NCBI GenBank assembly: GCA_963691655.1
Contig: OY829327.1
Span: 69,080,079 to 69,144,078, forward strand
Direction: 5' to 3'
Length of the DNA: 64,000 nucleotides
DNA from: Toxonevra muliebris
Taxonomy: Eukaryota; Arthropoda; Insecta; Diptera; Pallopteridae
The notes below the pieces were generated by a model. That model was not told the DNA's origin. It searched no databases and saw only the letters and a list, made by a program, of their open reading frames with translations. The translations under genes and the position numbers were made by a program. Shown piece after piece: positions 37,136 through 49,239 of this stretch (within the stretch, counting starts at the first letter, position 1; each line of letters begins with the position of its first letter).

Positions 37136-37240
37136 GAAATAAAAAAGAATTAGAAGGCAATATCAACATCAGAGCTAAGAAATCTTATAAACCCAACGAC
37201 AAATAGAATGGAAGAAAACAAGGAATTAATGTGTTACTAA
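37136..37240 (+). pseudogene. Tc1-like transposase pseudogene, part 2
   Basis: Directly after the LINE's right target duplication, frames read NKKELEGNIN and then SLINPTTNRMEENKELMCY. The latter fits the Tc1 C-terminal SLI.SMP.R...VI...G block. Together with 35143-35906 it makes a collinear transposase interrupted by the LINE. Confidence 0.65.
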
Positions 37241-37244
37241 ATTT

Positions 37245-40200
37245 ATGATAGTCCCTTTCTGAAACATATTTTAGTACATTGAACCCTTCAATTGTATTTT
37301 TTCTTATTATTCTGAAAATGGAAGCATAATTATTTCTTATAAAGCTTTTTTAAAGTTTTGAATTTAATGCATTTAACTAACAGCGTTATTTTTATTATTT
37401 TCGTATTTATTGAATACTTGGTAATTATTATAAAATAAATTCGGAATAAATAAAAATCTTACAAATAAATCGCACTTTGTGATTGGAAGTGTACTTATTA
37501 TCATGAGTGTATGTTGTGAAAATATGTAGAAATTAGCACAGAATGTCAGTTGTCTTTTGTTTCAATGAGCACTCTGTCTCATTAGACAGAACTAATTTAT
37601 TTTAGTGATATCTAAACACATTAGCAGTCGAAGAACCGATCTGGTGCAAGCAATGAACTGGTTATAAACGAGTGAAGTGACTAGTCTTTTAGCTTGTCCC
37701 ATGGATGGAATGATTTGCCGAGACTGCAGACAGGTTCAGAGCCAAGATGCAAAGTCGGTGAAACTTTTCTCTCTAGTTAATATCAGCTTTATTACCTACG
37801 TTGTCATTGTGGCTATGAAATCAACAATGTGTAATAGTTTCAAAGACGTCTGCACCTAAGCATATTTTGTTTCAAAACAAAAGGCATTCTAAAGCGTTCA
37901 TAAGCTAAATTTGATCGTCTTGGTTTTGAACTGAATTTGATTGATCACTTGTTGACCACGATCGTTAACATTGTATTTTGATTTGCTCATTTCCAGGATA
38001 AAAAATATTTGTATAAAAGTTGGCAGTGGCTTTTTTAACTTGGAATAAGTTTTTCAGGTTTTGGAGACAAATTTTGTAATAAAAAACAGTCAGTCAGTAG
38101 ATATATTCAATTTCGCCAATTGTAGCCCTCTCACTCCAAAGATCTCGTCTCAAGATCAAGATCTTCTACTCAATACTTGATTATATGCTAACCCTTTAAT
38201 GCTCCTATTTTAATAGAAATTAGTAAAAAGATTTTATGCAGACAGAAACCATGGTCACTTAAGACTTCCACAATCATGTCTCCAAATTTCATACCTCCTC
38301 ATATGTGTACTCAATCTGGTTAGGGAAAGGGTTGCTCCTAAAACTTCAAAATCAAAAAAATTGGAAAAAAAGATTCAATCTATTTCTTTTTTTCAATTGT
38401 GCAAAATATATCTTTTCTGTAAGGCTAGATTTGCATACACGGGGCAAACAGAAATATTTTTTTTTTTGCTATTTAATTCGAAAAGAAATGACCATTCTGA
38501 ATTCAAATTTTTTTGGCTACTCTTTTTTAATGCTCAAGAAATAAATGCCTTATTTTTAGAGTGAATATTGACAACTTTATACAAATTTTTTATGTGATTT
38601 TTCGTTTTTTCTCAAGTATAGAGGCCTAGGGGCAACCTTTCCCCTTATCTGATTGAACTCAAATTTCGCAAAGCTAATTTTTTATGTAATGGAATTAAAC
38701 TGAGGGGTAGCACAAAAAAGATATCAAACTTTGAAAATAAGAGTCATCCTAGTGCATATATTATTAATAATAAAATTCTATTTTATACCAAATCAAAGTG
38801 AATGGTGCCTATAGGCAACATCGGCCATGAAAGGACTAATGTTAAATTTTATATAAGTTCATCCGTTGTATTAATATAAATTTTGTATGGAATTCTATCA
38901 ACTCCAGTTTAAGTTTTCCTTTTCATAATATACATCTCACTTGATCTGATGTTATGGATATTGGTATATGGTTATTCCGCATATAGCGTCAAGCAAAATA
39001 CCTTCCCCTACGAAAATATAACGATCACTAAAGAAAACCAAATTTCTATCAAAGAGTTCGAATTATCAGTAAAATCTTTCAAAATGGTAGATTAGTGTAA
39101 AGAAGAATTTGTTTCTCTATCTTTTAGAACCGACTTAAAATAGTGGATAATGGAATACCAGTAGTTAACATGTACATACATAACAAATATAAACTTACCA
39201 CCTAACGAAGGCCATACACTTGTTAAGCTACAGTCGATTGGGTACTTAAGCGGTTAGTCTTTGCTTCCCAAATGACTTCGATTAGATCTCAAAACTATAG
39301 TTAGTATTAATTCTTAAGTCACACAAGTAGGACCAATATCTTTGGATACGCTAGTGGATAGGTCGGTAATTCAAGTATTGAAAATAAACTGTTTCTGTTC
39401 ATATGAATACTCGATAGTAAACCAATATTAGGTAAAAATGTGCAATCAACTCGTTGACTATTGGACTTTCAGGCTCTTAAACAACCGTTTGAGCTATTTC
39501 GTCGTGCAGAGTTTTGGCTTTGTCTTAACTTTTTGAGATTGTATCTTGAATGGCATGGAATATATCCCACAAGTTTTTTACTTAGCACTTTAAATATAGA
39601 TTTTATCTAAAAGAGTTGTGGAAAAATTACGAGATCCCAAAAAACTAATTAAATGAACATTGTGTATTTCTATCTAACAAGAATTTCTATTTAAAATTCC
39701 AAGCAAATTATTTGCATTTCAACAATATTTTCTTCAAAATTCATCAAGTGGATTTCTTTTTAATCAATACAAAAAAAAAAAAAAAAATAAAAAAAATAAT
39801 AAAAATTAATTTTGTATCTAAGGATTAAATTCGAAAGAAAATATTTTATTACAAATATTTGTTACTGTATCTATGGATACCTATATATTTATGCTTGGAT
39901 AAATACTCGTATATATATTTGTACAATATAGGTATATAAATATATATTTATGTTTTCTTATTGACTTTCTATTTTTTGTATCTACGACGAAAGGATTTGA
40001 TTCATTAAATTTTGCCGCGTGCTCGCACCGAAATGTCAATTCAACCAATTCGCTTTTCCAACCTTCCACTTCCATTTTATTAGGTCATCGGGTTCGCTGG
40101 ATGTTTCCAGGACATGCATATCAATTGCTATTTCAATAAATTTTCTCTCTCTCTCCCTTCGACTTCCTCGGTGTACTTTTTCTTGTTGTGCTGCTATTTC

Positions 40201-43200
40201 ATTATGAGGACTACCACTCCCACCTACAAACATCCACTCAAATCGAGAGTATAACGAAGGAAAAGGATAATTCTAAGACCTGCTGATGTTGTTATTGCGT
40301 TTGCTTTTCATGTCGTTATTGTTGATGTTGTTGTTATTGTAATCTAATTGTATGCTTTCATACCAAAAAAATACGAGATTGTGGTTGTTATCCTGCAATA
40401 TTTTTCTTCTAGTTTTACTCGTTTACTATCTGTTTTATTTCTACTCCAACACAAACTAATCCTCCAATTTTTCCTTCAGCCAAACATTTTTGTTCCCCTC
40501 CTTCGTTATACCTCACCTCATCTCGAGCATTCACAATGTGTGCGCACGTGAAGATATTTTCAAAATTTAAATAAAAATTCAATTGAAACGAATTTCGAGT
40601 AGAAAATTGAATTGATTTAACGTAATTTAAGCAACAACAACAACATTGCAATGAATATCCTTCGGTGTATTTGTATGTGTATCTATACATGTGTGCATGT
40701 GTCTCTATTTTTGTGTATTTGCTAATGTATGTATGTGTTCCTCTGCTCGGTTGGTATCATTGCTTGGCTTTTGTTGTTCATTTGGTTCTTGTGTCATTTT
40801 CATTACTGTTGTTGTTGTTGTTGCTGTATCTCGTTATTCACATACAATTAGCGAGTACGTTCCACTTGCACACACAGACACACACACACATACATACATT
40901 TATCTAGAGGTTTGCTGCGGTGTAATTTATATTTTACCAACCAAAGCATGGAAAAGCTTTTAAGGAATTTAAAAAGTATAATTTAAAGTAATTTGAAACA
41001 TTTATTTAGTTTAATTGATTTTTCACATGAAATGTCAAGCCATTTTCATGAATTATTAAGTCATTTCGTAATTTCAATGACATGATATTCTCAATTGACG
41101 TTAAATTTATATTAAAATGGTTTATTTAGCTTCAGTGACATACATACATTTTTTATTTATACGTTGTACAATGTTTTGCTATAACTTCTTAATAAGTTGA
41201 GATATCAGGATGAAATTTGAATATATTAGGTTGTCAGATGCACGACTATATTTAGCAGCCAGTTACTATTTTTTTGACCTATTTTAAAAAAAGTTTTAAC
41301 GATTATATTAATCTTGCGATTTAAGTGAGCTGGCATTATTATGCAATATTATGTGACTTTCCTTTTTCAGGTTTTTTTTCGATTCTATATGTATATTATG
41401 ATTAGATGATTATTTTGAACCCTTCTTCCACCGAACTATAGAGATATTTTGATGATTTGGCAGCCGTGTTTTTTTTTGTTCCTTTTACTTTTCTTGGGAG
41501 CTTAGGGCTTCTTCTTAGTGATACACGATACAAGTAACTACAAGCGCATACTCCGGGTATTTTTTTCGATCCGAGTACTTTTTGTACTTGATTCCTTAAT
41601 ACAAGTACCCAAGTAAGTATCATTAAAATATATAAAATGCACTTAGTACTTGTTGTCAGTTAACCAAATCGTCGTCGTTCTGGCAGAATTCACTAAATCC
41701 ATTTCTATAATTTCTGAGATAAAGTTAGTTAGCGCTACGAACACTGCCAAAACTTAAAAAGTCAACAGATTGATATACTCATTAGTATACGTTTCAACAG
41801 GATCCTCAAAAATCCAATTTATTATATCATTCGAATTATAGAAGCTAATTAATACGGATCCAATTAAAAAAATTAATTTGGACTTAGAGATTTCTGCTTG
41901 AACGACGACGATATATTTTATTTTTACGAGCTGGCAATGCTTGCCAAAGTAAAAATAAATTCAAAGTGTTTTTGAGTTTATATTCAGCACTTACGAATGA
42001 AACTAGAACAGTACAGCTCTACTTTTTTTGAACAGAAATCACCAGAAGTATGTAGACACTTGCTGTACTGTTCAAGTTTAATTTGAAAGTGCTGGAAAAA
42101 AGTGAAACAATTTTGTGGCAACACATCAAATTTGCATAAAAACTTAAAAAAGCATGCCTTTGTTGCTGTTTCTGAGGAACAAGTACTTTTTATCTGAAAC
42201 AAGTAGATATCGCTGATTCAATGCAAGTACCTCGATTAGTATCGCATTGTAAATTCGATAAGAGTAATGAGTACAGGTACTCGTTGGCCGAGTGGTATTG
42301 TGGTATCACTATTTTTATTGAGCATCGTGCTTAGTATTAGTTTCATTAATCATTTTGCTATCATCTGGACAGGTGATTGGCCTACCGCAGATAATCCTGA
42401 GCACAGGATAAGCATTTTTCACCATATCACCACCATATCACAAATCAATGCAAATACTTTCTATCTATCCATATATTTTATCTAACTACATATGTATCTA
42501 TTTTTATTTGTATAATAAAATAAATCATTGGTTATGCCTAAAAGTATACTTCATATATTTTCAATAATGCTTAAATATTTAAATGTGTATTAACAGGTTG
42601 AGTACCTCCATTTAAAAAATAATTTAAATAAAAAACATTTTTAATAATATAAAATAATTTCTCCTAACCCCAAACAGATTCACAACCACATATAGATTCC
42701 TTATCCCATACAGATTGTCTTGAAAATTTGTAACTGTGAATTTCAGTAGGACGAAAATACTTGTACGATGATGGATGAATAGTTCACCTAAATGGCTAGC
42801 AATTTTATCTCTATCCATATGCGTCCCACGTTTTTCGTTTTAAATCATTCAAGTATTTCTTGAAGTCATATTAACCATGACCGACATTTTGCACTAAATT
42901 GGAGTGACTTGAAGTCAATTGAGGTTTTAAAGTCACTTGAACTCAATTGGAATTTGAAACTGTTGACACATTGAATCAAAACCAATTGTCTAAGCAATGT
43001 CACAATTAATTATTGGACTCGTGCAAGATCATCTTCCCCAGATTGCGAATAGCCCTATTCATTAAATATAACAGAACTCAAATTATATCTTCTCACATAA
43101 ATGGGTACTCAATAAATATTGTTTTTACATTGCACTTCGTTGCGATTCTACATTTTGAAACAGAAATGAAATAAAGGCATTTGCCAAATACATAGTAAGA

Positions 43201-44190
43201 AGGAGATTTGTTGTTATGGATGTAAAAATGTACAAGAAGAATAATTTATTTATATATTAAAATATAAAATATGAAAAATTCTAACATTTTAGCTAAATAT
43301 ACTTATTTACATACATATATTTAGGTACAATGTTGAAAATAGTGATAATAATTCTTCGCATTTTGATTTCATGAAATCAGTAGAAAAAGATTTAAAAGTT
43401 CTTATATAAAATTCATAAAATCAAAACAAAATATATATACTGTAAATGTTGAAAGTTATTTGCTAAAAGAAATGTTAAATATTTATTTCATCAAACACGT
43501 CAAACTCATCCATTCATACATTTTTGTTTCTACGATTTTTTGATTCGATTCCAGCAAGAGCAAATTGCGATCTCTTACAATCTATACTCTTTGTAAGCGG
43601 AACAAAACGAAAAGTTCGTTATTGTTTGTTTTTGTTTTTTCTCTCATTTGTCTTTGAATTTGTGTTTGTATAAAGCAATGATTTTAACAACGATGAATTC
43701 AATGCTTTGATCTATGAAAAAAATGGAAAAACTTCCGATGCTAATATTTTAAATATTATTATATTTATGTATATTTTAGATACTTCATATTGCATTGTCT
43801 TCCAGTTCTGAACTATATTTTAAATTTCAAGTCTCTAGCTCATCGGGAAGTTAGTTTAAAATCGATTACAAAATTTGTACCGAACAGACTGACAGACACC
43901 ATTGAAAGCGAGTTAATATAAACGTGGTAAAAAGAGATGCACCGTGATAGAATTTTGCCCATATATTCAAAATATCCGCTTTTTATTGAAATATAAGAAA
44001 TAGCGAGGAACACATTATTTTTGTATATATTGTGGCAAATGTGAATCGAGTACTTCACAAATATACTGTTTCATATTGCTCCTGTAAAGCCAGCACAGCA
44101 TAACGAAGCCAAATCACAAGCTTCACGCAGTGAGACCAGATAATCTGGCATAGTATTGCAATAGTTCATTTTAAGTTTCACTGCAAGCAA
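37245..44190. other. Long AT-rich spacer, no gene seen
   Basis: Contains poly(A)/(AAT) sequence near 39770-39810, GTT and CA repeats near 40280-40340 and 40800-40890, and AAGTAC-rich stretches near 41540-41620 and 42180-42280 that could be ends of an unrecognised element. No coding sequence was supported. Confidence 0.5.
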
Positions 44191-44195
44191 TCAAC

Positions 44196-45074
44196 ATGAA
44201 GACCAGAAAATGTAAATTTACTGAGAAATAGTCGATAGAAATTTCACCGCCATCATAGCAAGAGATTCGGTTTGCCATTCTTTACGAATTTCAGCGTAAG
44301 CTCAAGCATATGGGAATATTTAATGACCTCCAACCAAATAGCATATGGAGAAAATACCCCATCGCTTGTAATCGTCCCGAAATGGTTTTGGATTTTTCAG
44401 ACCGGATATTTTTCTGTGAAGGTCCCACAAAATCTTGGACTGATGACGTAAGTGCGGCTCTGGTGAAATCCAAAATTAATGAAGATCCAAGATTGAAATA
44501 ATCGCGGGGTTCCTCGAATTTAAGCTAAAACTGAAAAGGAGATGCGTGTGCCTTTTGCCCAATATTTTGTTCGGAAATTTAAAAGCGGAGAGCCCAGCAC
44601 CATCAATAAAATTGTAACAGGTGATGAAGCTTGGTTCTTCAAATACGACCCAGAAAACGAGCAACAATCTATCAGTCGATTGTATGGAGCCCAGAAGGTG
44701 TAAATCCACCCATTAAAGCCAAGCAGCAGAAGTCAAAAGCAAAAGTAATGATGTCAATTTATTTCACCAGAAAAAAAATTGTAGCTGCTATTCCTCTGAA
44801 AACTGGACAGACGGTAACTGCTAAATGGTATACTGAAATTTGCTTACCACAAGTTTTCGAAACGTTGTTAGGAAACCAGAAAAAAGTTGAATTGCGCCGC
44901 TACTTTTTGCATTACGATAACGCCGCAGCTCATACTGCTGAAAAAACGAACAACTTTATTGCGCTCTTAGGGATTGAAGAAATTTATTCAGTACCATATT
45001 CCCCAGACCTAGCAACGTGTGATTTCTGGTTATGTCAAAAAACACAAATTGCTCCCATAAACTTAAAAATTTAA
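44196..45074 (+). pseudogene. mariner-type transposase pseudogene (DD34D)
   Basis: Starts MKTRKCKFTEK and then hits a stop. Later frames give TGDEAWFFKYDPENEQQS (about 44619-44670; first catalytic Asp) and a long open segment: WSPEGVNPPIKAKQQKSKAK, VMMSIYFTRKKIV, RYFLHYDNAAAHTAEKTNNF (second Asp) and VPYSPDLATCDFWL (third Asp). Exactly 34 residues separate the second and third Asp, the mariner signature. The N-terminal half is shortened, several frameshifts are present, and similarity ends abruptly after CDFWLCQK. No inverted terminal repeats were identified. Confidence 0.88.
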
Positions 45075-45231
45075 TTTTGGAATGCATTTTGAAAACCATA
45101 TAAGATAAACTTTTTTCATATTGTTCAGTTTGCATTGTTTCAATATGAAAGCACCCTGAAATTTTGAAATCACAGACCGCTTAAAATTCATCTATTTCAA
45201 ATATTTGGACATTTGAGTTGAAAGGAAATAA

Positions 45232-45257
45232 TGTATGACAGACTATACTGTCATACA
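45232..45257. repeat. Perfect 10-bp hairpin
   Basis: TGTATGACAG-ACTATA-CTGTCATACA, a perfect inverted repeat with a six-base loop. A second short inverted pair, GGTCG/CGACC, follows at 45261-45282. It lies about 160 bp after the mariner remnant and may mark an element end; function unknown. Confidence 0.6.
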
Positions 45258-45289
45258 CTTGGTCGGCTTTTGAGAGTCGACCATGAACG

Positions 45290-47356
45290 AATTAGTAATG
45301 CAACGTAGAGTAAAGTAAAATATCTAGTAGATGTATTGCCTGGGAATACAATACATTATCCATTTATTTGAATAAATGAAGCAGAAATATTTATAACGAA
45401 ATAACGTACAAATTATGGTTTCCCAACAAAAAACGATATGGGTTTTTGCTAATTATAAATATGATTTTTGATGGTGATTTCTAACATGCAGATTAATGGT
45501 ATTATCTATTATCAATTCATGGTTACGCTTACCAAAAATAAATTGAACTCTAAAATATACAATAAATAATTAATTTCTTCTGGCTACTAAGACCCTGATC
45601 AATTTTATACAATTTGTTAACATATGTGTCTGTATTAAGTTTCCATACGTATGTATATCAATTGCCATCAATTTCTAATTTATTAAATATTTAAGTACTA
45701 GCAATGTAACAGTAAAGTACATACAATACAATACAAGTACGAGCACACAGGCAATATACACTCGTATTCATCCTCGCCTTCCTTTATTCCATTGTTGAGA
45801 ATATTTATAAAATTTACATTCCAGGTATTGCCAGGCTATATGTAAACATCATCCTAGCTACCAGAGCTTGTATCTATGTACAAATACACACATAATAAAG
45901 CAAAATTTGTATTAATATTTAATTTGAATTATTAACAATGGGAGAAAATTGATTGGCGTGTATTACATTTTGGTTTCTATGTACTTAAGTATTACAAAAT
46001 CAGCAGTTAAGAGTCAATTGTTAATAAGTGCTTGCCAGACAGATGTGATTCAAAAGCTAGTCGAATTTTTTATCATTTCATTTTTATTTTATTTTTAACA
46101 TTATTAAATACATTAGTTTCTTTTATTTTTATACATTAGTTTCTTTCATTTCAAAGTTACACATATGTTAAAAAAAGCTCATAAATTGTTAGTTACAAAA
46201 TTGAAATGTTCATTGACTTAAATGAAAATCAATTCAATTATGTTTTCTGCATAAAAAAATATACGCAGCTCAGAATATTTAATCAAAGCTTGATGAATTT
46301 GATATATTTACGAGAATTTTAATGGACAATTTTAACTCGAATGTTTTGTGGAGCAATCATTCAAAAAAGCGCTCTGCGTTTTCCGAGTATTCTCAGAATT
46401 TAAATAGTGCGATTAATATCTTGCTGTAATTGTTGGTTTCCATATATTCATTTGTCATTGTGCAATACAAATGTTTAAAAGGACACCACACATGTCATCC
46501 ACATGTCGCACACATGTAAATATATTAACATTCATATATGCATTTATACATACATACATGTTAATGCGCAATCGTACATATTCGCCTCCATTCCTCTTAA
46601 TACTTTCAAAATCAGAACGCAATTGGTGAAAATACTCATTTAAATTTTGATTGATTTTTCTTTTTTGGTATTATTGGTTTATATTCATTATAACGATATT
46701 GAGACATTTAAAACGCAAGTGCATTTTTGCACCATTTAAAAAATTCATCATATATTCACATGCATATACGAAGCTAGTGTTGATATCGTTGTATGCATGT
46801 ACGATTTTCTGTTGTACTTTAAAGCGATTTTCATTGAAAAATGATTATTCGAATTAAGAGACTCATTCATATATGTATGTATATAGACACATATGTATGC
46901 ATGTGAGAGTATGGAATGAAATTTCATACATATTCCATTAAATGTTCTGAATTGAAGAAAGCTTGATTTTTATGTAAAAATCAATTCATTTCGGTAGAAC
47001 TTTCATAAATTTAATTAAAAAATTTTTCGATTGTAGGTAGCAACACATGGGGTAGTAGCGTCGGGTAGCCAGACGCACAGTAGTTTATTTGCGGGAAAAA
47101 TCCAATTTTTCGAGTTGTTTTTTTCAAAAATGTAATGATGTACTTTTTTAGTTAAATATCTAAGGATTAAGAATATAAAGTTTTTTATTAAATTTTTTGT
47201 TTTTTGTTGTTGTAAAAGCAGTTTAAAAATAAAATTTTTCGGTATTCCTAATAACTATTGAATAAAAGAAAAAATAAGCTGAAATTACCCGATTAAATAA
47301 ACGAAATTTTATGATTCTAGCACAGAAGGAAACTTTTTTTAAATAAAAACTATACC
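45290..47356. other. AT-rich spacer, no gene seen
   Basis: TACATA repeats near 46530-46565 and 46865-46905. Nothing else recognised. Confidence 0.5.
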
Positions 47357-47365
47357 CTCAGTGTA

Positions 47366-47454
47366 GGTTAGGTTAGGTTTGAGTGGCAGCCTTCTACTTG
47401 AAAGCACACTTAAGCACATAATTTGGCTCATTGTGATACCACAGTGCGGCGCGA
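47366..47454 (-). mobile_element. 89-bp LINE 3' tail insertion with TSDs
   Basis: The minus-strand sequence matches the last ~95 bases of the LINE at 35917-37125 (GGCGCGACT..TGGTATCACAATGAGCC..TTAAGTGTGCTTTCAAG..GGCTGCCACT), ending in CCTAACCTAACC. Flanked by CTCAGTGTA on both sides (47357-47365 and 47455-47463; the outermost bases may be shared with the element). It is an extreme 5' truncation that carries only the 3' UTR. Confidence 0.85.
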
Positions 47455-47463
47455 CTCAGTGTA

Positions 47464-48230
47464 AAAATTAACATTTTATTGGCATAATAACTCAAACTAA
47501 AAAAAATCGCAAAAACTCACTTGAAATTGAGAATTACTTAAATAAAAATATAAAAATTATTTCCTAAATAAATGGATGGAACGTTTTTAATTAAAAAAAG
47601 TGAATTAAGAAAAAAATCGATAATCTTCATCTTAAATATTACCTTTTCTCTTCGGTTCTTGTAGTAAAGTATTTAGTATTTAGAAGGTTCCCGAAATTAC
47701 TTAAATCATGAAAATTGATACTCAATTTCTAATAAATTTTGTTCACGTTTTAGAGCTTTCAACATTGTTCATGCTTTAGAATAGTTAATGGAAGAAAAAA
47801 TTTTTTCATGTTAGTGGATGTTCACGTTATAAAACGTTGATTGTATTTTAAAAAAAGGCTCTAAAAATTTTTTAGACTTTACATTAGAATATATCGTAAG
47901 CTTTATCAGATACATGTCGTGATTACCATTGATTATTGAATTAGACAATGTTTACATTTTTTTAAAATTTCATTGAATTTTAAAAATTTTTGAATAATTT
48001 AAATTCGTATATTACGAAAACCTTACGAGAAACTGAGCAAGCCATCGTGATTAGAGCCGTCAAGAAAAAAGTTTGATAATATTCACCAAACGTCTCGTTT
48101 TTGCTATTTTCAAAACAATGTACTCGGACACAGATATTAGTTCATCAATTAGTTTATTCAATCTATCAAATATGGTTCTCAAAATACCTTGGATATTAAT
48201 CTAACTATACTAAGATTTAAAAAAGTATCG
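47464..48230. other. AT-rich spacer, no gene seen
   Basis: No features recognised. Confidence 0.5.
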
Positions 48231-48234
48231 AAGA

Positions 48235-48590
48235 CCACTCGCAAGTAGATTTAAATTCACTAAGTCAAGCTGTCGTTCTCGACGTAGAGCAGTTGTTTCA
48301 AGTTTCTGGAGAAAGGCTTGTCGTGAGAATTTGGAATTTCGAAAATGCAAAACTGTTTGACACGTAGCGGTCAGCTCCCAGGAGGCCTTTTGTGGCAATG
48401 GTCGTATGCATGCCTTGAGAATTGACAAGATGCCCCAGAAACACGATTTCAGTTGAATTGTATTCGCATTTAGCAAGGCTAATGGCGAGATTGTTCGCCT
48501 GAAGTCGTTGGAAAGAAAACCGAAGCTAACCGGTGATGCTCAATCGAGGGTGAAGCTATGCATATGTCATCGATATATCGAAACACAAAA
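48235..48590 (-). pseudogene. Gypsy-type LTR retrotransposon RT fragment
   Basis: On the minus strand, FRYIDDICIAS (about 48582-48550) is the YxDD active-site box. After a frameshift, NNLAI and KCEYNSTEIVFLGHLV (about 48480-48420) follow, the palm/thumb segment that in Gypsy elements precedes the RNase H domain. The remaining 88-codon frame at 48210-48476 is out of frame with these motifs and is a shadow. No LTRs, integrase or envelope sequence were seen. Old inactive fragment. Confidence 0.78.
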
Positions 48591-48599
48591 TTAAGTAAT

Positions 48600-49165
48600 T
48601 AAGCCGAAAGTTATGAATTGAAATTCATACATGCCTGAAGTATGCAAAAATATTAATACGGGCAGGCAAAATTGAACAGAACATATATTTTCTGTTACTT
48701 CTCACAAAAATTTTCATGAGAGAAAACAGTGTACACTACTTTGGCTGATATATCGTGAAATATTTCGCGCTTATTTCACTAGCCGTTTTTTCATGAGGAG
48801 TTTGTCAGAGAACTTTGCTTAAACTCTAAGTATCAAAACATAAACAGGTATAGTACTGAAATCGATAAAAATTCCATTAAACTTCTTACGCACGTTTTCT
48901 CATTAGAACAAAGTGTAAAAGTGAAACTATGTAGAGCAAATGTATTAGCGGTACTCACGATCTTGAGTATATGGTCTAGTATTCTGTATTTTTGATAAAT
49001 TTATTATTTATAGCAAGTTTGATATATTTGCAAAACAAAACATTTACAATTTTCAAATACTAAATGTACAACAATGAGAACCCATTGTAAATTTTGTATC
49101 GTATTTGTGTATTTGCTCAAATCACCTGCCAATAAAATGCCATGCTGCTCCTTAATCTTGTTGTG
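48600..49165. other. AT-rich spacer, no gene seen
   Basis: No features recognised. Confidence 0.5.
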
Positions 49166-49170
49166 TTCAC

Positions 49171-49236
49171 ATATTACGTAACGCTTACGAAGTGTTACAT
49201 GAGGGGGGAGGAGTCGTCAACTGCGTAACGTAATAT
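49171..49236. repeat. 66-bp inverted-repeat element around a G-rich core
   Basis: Ends are ATATTACGTAACGC and its near-perfect complement GCGTAACGTAATAT. The centre contains GAGGGGGGAGGAG. A compact palindrome-ended unit of this type, GC-rich in an AT-rich background, is probably a miniature transposon; no target duplication was evident. Confidence 0.5.
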
Positions 49237-49239
49237 CGA

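Noticed and set aside
39235..39300. tRNA-like text with CTTCGATTAGATC
   Set aside because: Neither Pol III box is convincing and no acceptor stem forms.
39881..40233. Overlapping minus-strand frames that might be an exon
   Set aside because: No recognisable domain and no supported splice sites; frames are short and composition is ordinary.
41500..42290. AAGTAC/GTACTT-rich stretches suggesting an element with inverted ends
   Set aside because: Ends could not be aligned convincingly and no target duplication was found.
42278..42320. tRNA-Leu/Ser-like A box (TTGGCCGAGTGG)
   Set aside because: No matching B box at tRNA spacing and no target duplication; too weak for a tRNA gene or SINE call.
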